NCBI GenBank assembly: GCA_017548075.1
Contig: JAFYNL010000058.1
Coordinates: 1-53,585, forward strand
Source: Bacteroidaceae bacterium
GTDB taxonomy: Bacteria > Bacteroidota > Bacteroidia > Bacteroidales > Bacteroidaceae
Reading direction: 5' to 3'
Length of the DNA: 53,585 nt
Notes under the pieces: model-generated
Database searches by the model: none
The model's input: only the letters and a program-made list of their open reading frames with translations
Told to the model about the DNA's origin: nothing
Shown here: positions 16,408-25,500 of the stretch, in pieces
Layout of the letters: the number at the start of each line of letters is the position of its first letter
How positions within the stretch are numbered: the first letter of the stretch is position 1
Made by a program: the position numbers and the translations under genes

Positions 16408-17430
16408 ATGATTGAGAAAATAGAACAATTGATGCAGGAAATCTCTGCTCTTCAAGCAAAAAATGCTCAGGAGGCAGAAGCCCTGCGTATCAAATATTTG
16501 AGCAAGAAAGGCGAGATTTCGCAGTTGATGAACGACTTCAGAAGTGTGCCTGCTGAGATGAAGAAAGAAGTGGGCATGAAGATTAACGAGCTGAAGAACT
16601 TTGCTCAGGAGAAGATAAACGCCCTGAAAGAAGGTGCTGGAGAAGCTTCTGCAAGTGGTTCTGCTGCTATCGACCTCACTCGCACGCCTTATCCCATTGC
16701 TCTTGGTTCACGCCATCCTTTGACGATTGTCAAGAACGAAATCGTCGATATCTTCAGTCGTCTTGGCTTCACCCTTGCAGAAGGTCCTGAGGTTGAGGAC
16801 GATTGGCATGTTTACAGCAGTTTGAATTTTGCCGACGACCATCCAGCTCGCGATATGCAGGACACTTTCTTTGTGGAGGCGCATCCTGATATCATCCTTC
16901 GTAGCCACACCAGTAGCGTGCAATCTCGCGTGATGGAAAAGACTCAGCCACCTATTCGCATCTTGTGCCCAGGCCGCGTTTATCGTAACGAAGCCGTGAG
17001 TGCTCGTGCACATTGCTTCTTCCATCAGATAGAAGGTCTGTACATCGATAAGAACGTGAGCTTTGCTGATTTGAAGCAAGTCCTCTTGTTGTTTGCACAA
17101 GAACTGTTTGGCACAGACACCAAGATACGCCTTCGTCCCAGCTACTTCCCCTTTACTGAGCCCTCAGCAGAGATGGATGTGAGCTGCACGATTTGTGGCG
17201 GAAAGGGTTGTTCGATGTGTAAAGGTTCTGGCTGGCTCGAGATTCTCGGATGTGGAATGGTCGATCCTGCCGTCCTCGACGCAAATGGCATCGACAGCAG
17301 CATCTATACTGGTTACGCCTTTGGAATGGGCATAGAGCGCATCACGAACTTGAAATATCAGGTGAAGGACTTGCGAATGTTCTCGGAGAACGACGTTCGC
17401 TTCCTCGACGAATTTACCAGCGCAAGATAA
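16408..17430 (+). CDS. pheS: Phenylalanine-tRNA ligase alpha subunit
   Basis: 340 aa, normal length. Attaches phenylalanine to tRNA-Phe as part of the alpha2beta2 enzyme. An N-terminal coiled coil (about 1-95, tRNA binding) is followed by the class II core: motif 1 near PHPLTIVKNEIVDIF, motif 2 with HCFFHQIEGLYID and motif 3 GFGMGIERI-like (YAFGMGIERITNLKY). CTICGGKGCSMCKGSG is the usual cysteine-bearing insert. pheT is not adjacent. It ends at a bidirectional terminator. Confidence 0.97.
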   Translation: MIEKIEQLMQEISALQAKNAQEAEALRIKYLSKKGEISQLMNDFRSVPAEMKKEVGMKINELKNFAQEKINALKEGAGEASASGSAAIDLTRTPYPIALGSRHPLTIVKNEIVDIFSRLGFTLAEGPEVEDDWHVYSSLNFADDHPARDMQDTFFVEAHPDIILRSHTSSVQSRVMEKTQPPIRILCPGRVYRNEAVSARAHCFFHQIEGLYIDKNVSFADLKQVLLLFAQELFGTDTKIRLRPSYFPFTEPSAEMDVSCTICGGKGCSMCKGSGWLEILGCGMVDPAVLDANGIDSSIYTGYAFGMGIERITNLKYQVKDLRMFSENDVRFLDEFTSAR

Positions 17431-17448
17431 TTAGCATAAGCAATAAAC

Positions 17449-17485
17449 AAAAAGAGAGCCCAATCATGAGCTCTCTTTTTTTGTT
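17449..17485. terminator. Intrinsic terminator between pheS and rpiB
   Basis: AGAGAGC (17455) pairs with GCTCTCT (17470), followed by seven T on the plus strand and preceded by an A-rich run, so it can work in both directions for the two convergent genes. Confidence 0.85.
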
Positions 17486-17495
17486 GTTTGTGTGC

Positions 17496-17924
17496 TTATT
17501 CAATAGGAATCTTCGCAACTCTTCTTGCGTGGCGACCACCTTCGAAGTCTGTCGAGAGGTATTCGTCCATAATGGCATCGGCTTCCTCGTTCGTGATGAA
17601 GCGACCAGGCATCACCAGCACATTGGCATCGTTGTGCTGACGAGCAAGATGTGCAATCTCAGGAATCCAGCAAAGTGCAGCACGAATGCCTTGATGCTTG
17701 TTGAGCGTCATGCTGATGCCTTCTCCGCTACCACAGATGGCAATGCCTTTCTCACATTCTCCTGCCTCAATTCCCTTCGCAAGAGCATGTCCGAAGTCAG
17801 GATAGTCGCAACTCTCCTCGCTATAAGTTCCGTAGTCGTGAAACTTGATGCGATGGGCTTTGAGATAGTCCTTCACATGCTGCTTGAGAGGGTAACCAGC
17901 GTGGTCAGATGCAAGTCCTATCAT
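17496..17924 (-). CDS. rpiB: Ribose-5-phosphate isomerase B
   Basis: 142 aa RpiB/LacAB-type isomerase converting ribulose-5-P and ribose-5-P. The N-terminal MIGLASDHAGYPLK has the substrate-binding Asp-His; the catalytic Cys lies in AICGSGEGISM; NVLVMPGRFI is the dimer segment. ATGA overlap with tkt upstream: the pair supplies the non-oxidative pentose phosphate pathway. Confidence 0.95.
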   Translation of the reverse strand: MIGLASDHAGYPLKQHVKDYLKAHRIKFHDYGTYSEESCDYPDFGHALAKGIEAGECEKGIAICGSGEGISMTLNKHQGIRAALCWIPEIAHLARQHNDANVLVMPGRFITNEEADAIMDEYLSTDFEGGRHARRVAKIPIE

Positions 17925-19948
17925 AGTATCTTCTTTACTTGGTTGTACACATTTTCTGCTGTGAAGCCGAGTTTCTCGTCGAGCACTTTGTAGGGAGCTG
18001 AGAAGCCGAAGCTCTCGAGGCCCCAGATGGTGCTGCTTGGATGAGCGCCGATGAGGAAGCTTTGCAGGTTGACAGGCAGTCCTGCTGTGAGGCCGAAGAC
18101 CTTACTGCCGACGGGGATTACTTCTTGTTGGTAGGAAATGGGTTGCCCACGGAAGAGTCCTTCGCTTGGCACACTTACGATGCGAACCTTGTAGCCATCT
18201 TGACGAAGAAGACTTGCGCCAGCCACGAGGGTGCTGACTTCGGAACCTGTTGCCACCAAAACGACATCAGGATTTTCGTCGCTTCCAGCCACGATGTAGC
18301 CGCCCTTGCGAGCCTGTTCGTAATCATTCCCCTCAGGCAGATTCTCGATGTTCTGACGGCTGAGGATGAGAGCAGTAGGCGTGCTCGTGTTCTCCATTGC
18401 CATAGCCCAAGCTACAGTTGTTTCCTTTGCATCTGCAGGTCTGAGAACGAGCACAGAGTTCTTGCCGCTATGGTTCTTCAGCTTCTCCATCAAGCGGATT
18501 TGAGCCTCCTGTTCGACGGGTTCGTGCGTGGGACCATCTTCGCCAACGCGGAAGGCATCGTGCGTCCAGATGAACTTCACGGGCACTTGCATCAGGGCAG
18601 CCATACGAACTGCAGGCTTCATATAATCAGAGAAGACGAAGAATGTTCCGCAAGCTGCAACGACGCCTCCATGAAGCATCATACCAATGCAACAGCATGC
18701 CATCGTAAGCTCTGCAACGCCTGCCTGCAGGAAGTTTCCGCCTGGATTGTCGCGAGAGATGACTGTGGCGCCACCTTTGAGGAAGCCGTCTGTCTTGTCG
18801 GAGTTGCAGAGGTCGGCAGAGCTGACAATCATGTTGGGAACCTGCTTTGCCAGAAGCGAGAGGCAAGTGGCAGAGGCATTGCGAGTGGCATCGCCCGGTT
18901 TCTGCTCGATGCTCGCCCAATCAATCTTCGGCAGTTTGCCTGCGAACCAGTCCTTCAGCTGTGCTGCTTTCTCTGCGTTCTCCGCAGCCCAAGCCTTTTC
19001 TTCTGCATATCGAGTGGCTGCAATTGCCTCCAGTTCCTTCAGACGAGCCTCGTAGAGAGCCTTCACTTCTGGGAAGATGGCGAAGGGTTCATCTGGATTG
19101 CCGCCCAGGTTGGTGATTGTGTTGCGGAAAGCGTCGCCACCAAGCGGAGCGCCATGCGTCTTGCAGTTGCGTTCGTAGCTGCTTCCGTCTTCCTTGAGAG
19201 CGCCTTTGCCCATGATGCAATGGCCGATGATGAGTGTCGGCTTGCCTGTTACGGCCTTTGCTTTATCGAGAGCCTGACGAATCTGCTCCACATTGTTGCC
19301 CTCAATCTCCATCACTTCCCAACCGCTGGCGCGATACCTCATAGCTGTGTCCTCGCAAGTCACGACCGACGTTTCAGTCGAGAGTTGGATGTCGTTGGAG
19401 TCGTAGAACATCACGAGGTTGTCGAGCCCCAGTTTGCCTGCGATGCGAGCTGCGCCATGACTGATTTCCTCCTGAATGCCACCGTCGCTGATGTAGGCGT
19501 AGATGGTTTCTTTCTGGAAAGATGGATTGCCTGTCTTTGCAGCGAGGAACTTGGCTGCGATGGCTGCTCCTACGGCGTATGCGTGGCCTTGTCCGAGGGG
19601 ACCAGAACTGTTCTCGATGCCTCGCTCGTAGCAGACCTCAGGATGACCAGGAGTAGGGGATTCCCACTGACGAAGTTGCTGGATTTCTTCGAGTGTGAAC
19701 TTGCCCGTGAGCGCCAGCTGGGCATAGAGCATCGGCGCCATGTGTCCGGGGTCGAGGAAGAAGCGGTCGCGGCCTTCCCAAGTCGGGTTCTTGGGGTCGA
19801 ACTGCAGATATTCACTGTAGAGGACGTTGATGAAGTCGGCTCCGCCCATAGCGCCTCCAGGATGTCCACTCTTTGCTTTCTCCACCATTGCTGCTGCCAG
19901 GATGCGGATATTGTCGGCAGCGCGGTTCATTAGGGATGTGCTATTCAT
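17921..19948 (-). CDS. tkt: Transketolase
   Basis: 675 aa from the ATG at 19948, which sits 29 bp after a good promoter; the longer frame would start at or before it. Transfers two-carbon ketol units between sugar phosphates using thiamine diphosphate. Three domains: the ThDP-binding part has MVEKAKSGHPGGAMGGAD, the GxGHxYAVG segment (GPLGQGHAYAVGAA) and the GDGx-like ISDGGIQEE; the Pyr domain has the conserved Glu region and IWTHDAFRVGEDGPTHEPVEQ; the C-terminal domain follows. Co-transcribed with rpiB. Confidence 0.96.
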   Translation of the reverse strand: MNSTSLMNRAADNIRILAAAMVEKAKSGHPGGAMGGADFINVLYSEYLQFDPKNPTWEGRDRFFLDPGHMAPMLYAQLALTGKFTLEEIQQLRQWESPTPGHPEVCYERGIENSSGPLGQGHAYAVGAAIAAKFLAAKTGNPSFQKETIYAYISDGGIQEEISHGAARIAGKLGLDNLVMFYDSNDIQLSTETSVVTCEDTAMRYRASGWEVMEIEGNNVEQIRQALDKAKAVTGKPTLIIGHCIMGKGALKEDGSSYERNCKTHGAPLGGDAFRNTITNLGGNPDEPFAIFPEVKALYEARLKELEAIAATRYAEEKAWAAENAEKAAQLKDWFAGKLPKIDWASIEQKPGDATRNASATCLSLLAKQVPNMIVSSADLCNSDKTDGFLKGGATVISRDNPGGNFLQAGVAELTMACCCIGMMLHGGVVAACGTFFVFSDYMKPAVRMAALMQVPVKFIWTHDAFRVGEDGPTHEPVEQEAQIRLMEKLKNHSGKNSVLVLRPADAKETTVAWAMAMENTSTPTALILSRQNIENLPEGNDYEQARKGGYIVAGSDENPDVVLVATGSEVSTLVAGASLLRQDGYKVRIVSVPSEGLFRGQPISYQQEVIPVGSKVFGLTAGLPVNLQSFLIGAHPSSTIWGLESFGFSAPYKVLDEKLGFTAENVYNQVKKIL

Positions 19949-19977
19949 AATTGTTAGGACTAGTTCTATTTCGCCTA

Positions 19978-20009
19978 CAAAGTTACTGCTTTTTTTCGAG
20001 ACTTGCAAA
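19978..20009 (-). promoter_or_regulatory. Promoter of tkt-rpiB
   Basis: Minus-strand TTTG (20009-20006), 20 bp, TAACTTTG (19985-19978). Confidence 0.8.
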
Positions 20010-20080
20010 TCTAATGTATAAAAAAGCACATATAAAATATGTGAGTGGTGAGTGATTCTCTAATTAAAAAAGTGGCAGAT

Positions 20081-20265
20081 GTGTACAGTATACAGAAATA
20101 CAGTATACAGTTTCTATGTGGGCGATACACTTCTTGCTACTGATATAATGAATATATATAGTATAATATAGTTTATTATATAATATATAATAAAAATTTC
20201 GTGTCCGAAGATTTTTATATGTGATATGTGCTCATAAGAAAACTGTATACTGTATACTGTATACA
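20081..20265. repeat. Inverted repeat made of GTATACT heptamers
   Basis: TACAGTATACAGTTT at 20099-20113 is the exact reverse complement of 20240-20254. Both arms extend as further TATACAG/CTGTATA heptamers (left from 20081, right to 20265). The 126-bp centre is extremely AT-rich. The design parallels the element at 7967-8059. Confidence 0.8.
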
Positions 20266-20331
20266 TTTTCATTGAGCATAAATTGACCCTAATCCCAGCG
20301 TGCTTTTTAGCGTGCTTATATTAAGGAATTA

Positions 20332-20363
20332 TTTGCATGCGCGCGCGAAATGTTGTACCTTTG
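20332..20363 (+). promoter_or_regulatory. Plus-strand promoter with no sense gene downstream
   Basis: TTTG (20332-20335), 20 bp, TACCTTTG (20356-20363), a full consensus match. The spacer contains the alternating purine-pyrimidine run TGCATGCGCGCGCG. Everything downstream on the plus strand is antisense to the 20406-26 kb operon. Confidence 0.6.
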
Positions 20364-20398
20364 TAGTGTCGAAACAAAGGCAGCGTCGATTGCAAACA

Positions 20399-20451
20399 TA
20401 ACACGTTAACTTGGCCAACTACACATGTTATGTTCGTCGATGTGGCACGTG
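20399..20451. repeat. 22-bp palindrome array 3 (three units)
   Basis: Cores TAACACGTTA (20399-20408), ACATGT (20423-20428) and CACGTG (20446-20451) are spaced 22 and 23 bp. The second and third units lie inside the 3' end of the small ORF at 20406-20594, whose stop codon is the TTA of the first core. Confidence 0.7.
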
Positions 20452-20594
20452 CCGCCAACCCACTCGACAAAAGCCTCTTCCTGCTGGAGCGGATGCCAGC
20501 TAAGGAGGCAACCGGTTTCATCCATTTCCACAACGACAGGACCTTGCTGGAGGGTTCCGTCGGGCAGGAGGATGTCGTGGAAGGCGCGTTTCAT
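20406..20594 (-). CDS. Small protein of unknown function, operon-terminal
   Basis: 62 aa (MKRAFHDILLPDGTLQQGPV...). The strand-like pattern and the VVVEMDETG and FVEWVGGTCHID segments look like the N-terminal beta-sandwich of amidohydrolases, without any catalytic domain. Support for coding: an exact ATGA overlap with DUF4296, as at other junctions of this operon, and protein-like composition. The last dozen residues are encoded by array 3, so the original C-terminus may have been replaced. A 67-aa plus-strand frame at 20430 is less protein-like. Confidence 0.6.
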   Translation of the reverse strand: MKRAFHDILLPDGTLQQGPVVVEMDETGCLLSWHPLQQEEAFVEWVGGTCHIDEHNMCSWPS

Positions 20595-21559
20595 TGTCGG
20601 CGACGATTCTTACGTTCGGGAATGCCCTGCTGAGGGCGAATGGGGTTCGGGTTCTCCTTCACGACGTGAATCTTGCGCTCTCTCGGCTGGCTGTCGCGCT
20701 TCTGAAGCGGACTGAGACGCTCGCCTCTCTGCTGAGGAACGGTGTCAACCGCAATGGTATCGGTGACCACTGGAGTCTCAGGCACAATGGGTTGCTCCTT
20801 GTGCATGCGGATGAGTTTCATCTCGCTGACTAACAATGGCTTAGGCTGTTCGTCGCCGAAGCTTTTGGGAAGGTAGATAAAGCCTGAGATGGAACGAAGA
20901 TTCAAGCTGTCTAGGCCTCTGCTGGGATAATGTCGCAACTCGTTCAGGGGGCTGTTGCGAAGCAAATCTGTGATGCCGACAACGGTATCGCCTTCATAGT
21001 AGAAGTTGAGAAGAGCGATGGCCTCGTTGTTCATAGAGCGACCTACGAACTGCGTCTTGAAGCGCCATATGAAGCGGTCTCCAGCCTTGAAGGTGGAATC
21101 GGCCTTCATATGAAAAGAATAGATGCCCTGAACGCGATTTGCTACAACGCAAGTGAAGTCCTTTCCCAGCCAAATGTTGGCCGTATCGCCTTCGCTGGTG
21201 AGGGTTGCAAACTTGTCCTGATTGGCAGTTGCTTCGATGCCCATTCGCTCGGCCTGAGCCTGAACGCGCGTCATTACATTATTATATATGTCTGCGAAGT
21301 CCTCTGCTCGTCCGCTCCAATAGACCATAGAGGAGTCGAACTCGGCCTCTGTGATGCGATGTTTCTTGAATACGGCCTGAATGTACTTGTAGCGATTGAC
21401 TTCAGCGTTTTCGCCCTGTGCTTCGGCCATTCCCTGCGCAAGATGGAAATCGACTAACACGTCTGTCATATCATCCTCATCCAAAATTCCGCTTGGCAAA
21501 GAAGGTGCGCAAGCAAGCAAAATTATGGAAAAAATGGGGAATATGACTCCTCTTTTCAT
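20591..21559 (-). CDS. DUF4296-like lipoprotein
   Basis: 322 aa from the ATG at 21559, which opens a lipobox signal (MKRGVIFPIFSIILLACAPS); the longer frame starts inside lspA. The N-terminal DUF4296 helical domain (ILDEDDMTDVLVDFHLAQGMAEAQ... VFKKHRITEAEFDSSMVYWSGRAEDF) is followed by a C-terminal part ending in a basic, proline-rich tail. Immediately downstream of lspA (ATGA), an arrangement I know from other Bacteroidales, although its role is unknown. Confidence 0.82.
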   Translation of the reverse strand: MKRGVIFPIFSIILLACAPSLPSGILDEDDMTDVLVDFHLAQGMAEAQGENAEVNRYKYIQAVFKKHRITEAEFDSSMVYWSGRAEDFADIYNNVMTRVQAQAERMGIEATANQDKFATLTSEGDTANIWLGKDFTCVVANRVQGIYSFHMKADSTFKAGDRFIWRFKTQFVGRSMNNEAIALLNFYYEGDTVVGITDLLRNSPLNELRHYPSRGLDSLNLRSISGFIYLPKSFGDEQPKPLLVSEMKLIRMHKEQPIVPETPVVTDTIAVDTVPQQRGERLSPLQKRDSQPRERKIHVVKENPNPIRPQQGIPERKNRRRQ

Positions 21560-22161
21560 CTTAACACGTTCTTGTTGAAGAAAAGAATGAGGGCGATGAC
21601 TCCACAACTGATGCTGGCGTCGGCAAAGTTGAAGACTGGACTGAAGAAGATGAAGTGCTCGCCGCCTATGTAGGGCAGACTCGATGGCCAATCCCACTCT
21701 ACAAGCGGGAAGTAGAACATATCAACCACTCGCCCAAGCATCAGCTGCCCGTATCCTGTGCCCCATGAAACAAGCTCGGCCGTGTGGGGAGCAGGCGGAT
21801 TGTTGAATATCATTCCGTAGAACATGCAGTCGAAAATGTTGCCTGCAGCTCCAGCCACAATCATGGTGAGGCAAACAAGATAGCCCCAGCCTATACCCCG
21901 CTTTATACAACGGCTAATGTACCAAACTAGGAAAACGACTGCACCAATACGAAACGAAGTGAGAAACCACTTGGGAATGATTTCCATTCCGAAAGCCATT
22001 CCGTCGTTCTCTGTGAAAAGAATCTGGAACCAGTCCGTCACCTTGATGCTCTGATGCAGATACATGCCAGTCTTGACCGCAACTTTGATGGCTTGGTCGA
22101 TGGCGATGATGCCTAGTGCAAGAACGATGCCGGTCAGTGCTTGGGCTTGCTTGCGCGTCAT
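21556..22161 (-). CDS. lspA: Lipoprotein signal peptidase (signal peptidase II)
   Basis: 201 aa with four predicted membrane helices. Cleaves prolipoprotein signal peptides at the lipidated Cys. Both catalytic Asp motifs are present: AGAAGNIFDCMFYG and VFNFADASIS; GRVVDMFYFP is also conserved. The insert around FPLVEWDWPSSLPYIGGEHFIFF is longer than in E. coli, as usual in Bacteroidetes. Starts one base after the DksA-like stop. Confidence 0.95.
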   Translation of the reverse strand: MTRKQAQALTGIVLALGIIAIDQAIKVAVKTGMYLHQSIKVTDWFQILFTENDGMAFGMEIIPKWFLTSFRIGAVVFLVWYISRCIKRGIGWGYLVCLTMIVAGAAGNIFDCMFYGMIFNNPPAPHTAELVSWGTGYGQLMLGRVVDMFYFPLVEWDWPSSLPYIGGEHFIFFSPVFNFADASISCGVIALILFFNKNVLR

Positions 22162-22548
22162 TTATTTCTTCTTGTCGCGAGCTTGCTTGGCTTCGATGGA
22201 GAGAGTTGCGTGAGGCACAGCGCGAAGGCGTTCCTTTGGAATCAACTTGCCAGTCTCGCGGCAGATGCCATAGGTCTTGTTCTGAATGCGAACAAGGGCT
22301 GCCTGCAGGCCTGTGATGAACTTCTGAGCACGCATAACCTCGTTCATGAGGCTCTCCTTGCTGAGTGTCTCGCTACCTTCCTCGAGCGTGTGGTAGGTGG
22401 AGTGTGTCTCATCATCGTTCACACCACTGTTGTTGATTTTCTCCATAAGAATCTCGTAGTCGCTCTTAGCCACTGCAAGCTTCTCGTTGATAAGTTGGCG
22501 GAACTCCTCGAGCTCCTCGTCGGAGTACCTAACTTTGTTTTCTTCCAT
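22162..22548 (-). CDS. DksA/TraR-family regulator with degenerate zinc finger
   Basis: 128 aa. An N-terminal coiled coil (about 10-85) is followed by the C-terminal TraR/DksA motif YGICRETGKLIPKERLRAVP and HATLSIEAK. Of the four zinc cysteines only the first is left; the others are Thr, Ser and Ala. Bacteroidetes members often look like this. DksA-type proteins insert a coiled-coil tip into RNA polymerase and act with ppGpp; whether this one does is unknown. It lies between ileS and lspA in one operon. Confidence 0.85.
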   Translation of the reverse strand: MEENKVRYSDEELEEFRQLINEKLAVAKSDYEILMEKINNSGVNDDETHSTYHTLEEGSETLSKESLMNEVMRAQKFITGLQAALVRIQNKTYGICRETGKLIPKERLRAVPHATLSIEAKQARDKKK

Positions 22549-22560
22549 ATCTTTTTGTTT

Positions 22561-25500
22561 TTATAATTTGCTAACTTTCAGTTCGTTGCCAAGCGTGATG
22601 CTGTCGGCCAGAACTTGTGATGCGATATAGTCGCTGAACTTGCTGAGGCAAGTGCGATTGTCTTCGTTCTCAGGGATTGTGACGTTAATGCGGTCAGTAA
22701 TGTCGAAGCCGCTGTCCTTGCGAAGGGTTTGGATGCTGCGAATGAGTTCGCGAGCCACACCTTCCAGTCGCAAATCCTCTGTGATGGTGAGGTCGAGGGC
22801 AACCGTCAGAGTGCCTTCGTTGGCAACGCTCCAACCAGGAATGTCTTGGCTGAAGATTTCGATGTCCTCGAGGTCAACAGTCACTTGCTCGCCAGTGTCG
22901 AGTGTGAGAGGCAGATGCTCTTTCTCTTCCAGCTCAGCAATCTGCTCCTGACTCATGGCCAGAACGGCTGCGTTGACGCTCTTCATCAGCTTGCCGAACT
23001 TCTTACCCATCGTGCGGAAGTTGCACTTCACTTGCTTCACGAGCATTCCCTGAGCCTCTACGAACTCGAGTTCCTTGACGTTTACTTCGTCCAGAATGAG
23101 TTGTTGCATAGCCTGGATGCGTTGTTGCTGCTCTGCACTTGTGGCAGGAATTGCGATGCGCTGCAGAGGTTGCTTCACGACAATCTGCTCTTTCTTGCGA
23201 AGAGAAAGAATCATGCTCGTAACTTGCTGAGCAAGAGCCATTCTCTGTTCCTGCTCTTGGTCAATCTTTGCATCATCAGCAACAGGGAACTTAGCCAAGT
23301 GAACGCTCTTTGTCTCGCCCTTTCCAGTTGCCTCGCAGAGGTCTCTCCAAAGGCGGTCGGCATAGTAGGGAGCGATGGGAGCCATCAGTCGAGCAACCGT
23401 TTCAAGGCATGTGTAGAGTGTCTGATATGCACTCAGCTTGTCGAGACTCATTGCAGAACCCCAGAAGCGCTTCTTCGAGAGACGAACGAACCAGTTGCTG
23501 ACGTTATCGACCACAAAGGCCTGAATGAGTCGTCCTGCCTTTGTTGGCTCGTATTCCTCGTAGCATTGCTCAACTTCACGAATGAGGCTGTTCAGGCAAG
23601 AGAGAATCCAACGGTCCATTTCAGGACGTTCGTTCATGGGCACATCAGGCTCTTCGTAGCACCAACCATCCACGTTGGCGTACATCGTGAGGAAAGAATA
23701 GGTCTGGAAGAGCTTGCCAAAGAAGGTTCTGCTCACTTCCTGAACGCCTTCCTCGTCGAACTTCAGGTTGTCCCAAGGCGCGCTGTTCGTTATCATGTAC
23801 CAGCGAACGGCATCGCTTCCGTACTTTTCTATTGCTCCAAACGGATCGACTGCATTTCCCAAACGCTTCGACATCTTCATGCCGTTCTTGTCGAGCACGA
23901 GGCCATTACTGATGACAGCCTTGTAAGAAACACTATCGAAGACCATTGTGGCAATGGCATGCAAAGTATAGAACCAGCCACGAGTTTGGTCAACGCCCTC
24001 AGCAATGAAGTCTGCAGGGAAAGCAATTCCTTTGTCGAGCAACTCCTTATTCTCGAAGGGATAGTGTATCTGAGCATATGGCATAGCGCCTGAGTCGAAC
24101 CAAACATCGATGAGGTCGAGTTCTCTCTTCAGCACAGCACCACTCTTGCCAACGAGCCAAATCTGGTCAACATAAGGACGATGGAGGTCGATGCGGTCGT
24201 AGTTCTCCTGACTCATATCACCAGGCACGAAGCCGCGTTCCTTGAGAGGATTGCTGGGCATCACGCCTGCTGCAACTGCTTTCTCAATCTCGTTATAAAG
24301 TTCTTCAACAGAACCGATGCAAATCTCTTCGCGAGTGTCTTTGTTGCGCCAAATTGGAAGCGGAGTGCCCCAATAGCGAGAACGTGAGAGGTTCCAGTCG
24401 TTGAGGTTCTCGAGCCACTTGCCAAAGCGACCTGTGCCAGTGCTTTCTGGCTTCCAAAGAATAGTGTCATTGAGTTCCATCATGCGCTCCTTAGCAGCCG
24501 AAGAACGGATGAACCAGGAGTCGAGTGGGTAGTAGAGGACTGGCTTATCTGTACGCCAGCAATGAGGATAGTTGTGGACGTGCTTCTCAATCTTGAAGGC
24601 CGTTCCTTCGTCCTTCATCTCGATGCACATCTTCACATTCAGGTCCATCTCTTTCGAAGCAGCCTTCTCGTCGTATTTGCCGCCCTGATTGAACTGCGGG
24701 TCGTAAGCATTCTTAACGAAGTCGCCACTATGATGCCAATAGCTATCGTTCACGCAAGCCTGCACGAAGTCAGCATCCATATCGTCCTTCACGAAATATT
24801 TGCCTGTGAAGTCAACCATAGGACGAGTGTCACCAGCCTTATCGATGATGAAGAGGCTGGGAATGCCTGCATCCTTCGCAACCTTGGCATCGTCTGCACC
24901 AAAGGTGGGAGCGATGTGGACGATGCCTGTGCCATCCTCAGTGGTAACATAATCGCCAGGAATAACGCGGAAAGCTTCTGCACTCTTATCGACAACTTTA
25001 TCGTTCTCAATGGCACAGGGCTTTACCCACGGGAAGAGTTGCTCGTACTCCATGCCAACAAGGTCTTCACCTTTTCCACGCCAAATGATTTCCAATTCCT
25101 TGCCTTCTTCTGCTTGGAAGTAAGCAGAGAGACGAGCCTCAGCAAGGATGTAGATGGCTTCTTCACCAGAATAAGGATTGCTTCCCTTGACTGCAACGTA
25201 GTCAATCTTAGGACCTACACAAAGGGCAGTATTCGAGGGCAGCGTCCAAGGAGTGGTTGTCCAAGCGAGGATATAAAGATTTTGATTACTCGGAATACTC
25301 AGAGAACTCAGGTTGCACTCAGTTACTTTGAACTGAGCCGTAACCGTTGTGTCCTTCACGTCTCGATAGCAGCCAGGTTGATTCAGCTCGTGGCTCGAAA
25401 GTCCTGTGCCTGCGGCAGGTGAGTAGGGCTGAATCGTGTAGCCCTTATAAAGCAGATCCTTCTGGTAGAGCTGCTTCAAGAGCCACCAAAGCGTTTCGAT

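Larger units (their letters stand above)
20010..20398. other. AT-rich non-coding island upstream of tkt
   Basis: No credible ORF. It contains an inverted GTATACT-heptamer element (20081-20265) enclosing a very AT-rich stretch (20138-20215), a direct repeat of AGCGTGCTT (20297-20317) and a plus-strand promoter (20332-20363) pointing away from tkt. Confidence 0.75.

Noticed and set aside
18041-19933. 630-aa open frame on the plus strand
   Set aside because: Antisense shadow of transketolase; composition is Cys/His/Leu-rich without any domain and tkt motifs are unambiguous.
20010-20330. Replication origin in the AT-rich island
   Set aside because: No DnaA-box cluster (TTATCCACA-like) and no dnaA nearby.
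20430-20633. 67-aa plus-strand ORF downstream of the orphan promoter
   Set aside because: Overlaps the better supported minus-strand small ORF and DUF4296 and begins within array 3; no independent support.
22729-24093. 454-aa open frame on the plus strand
   Set aside because: Antisense shadow of ileS; no promoter or motif.
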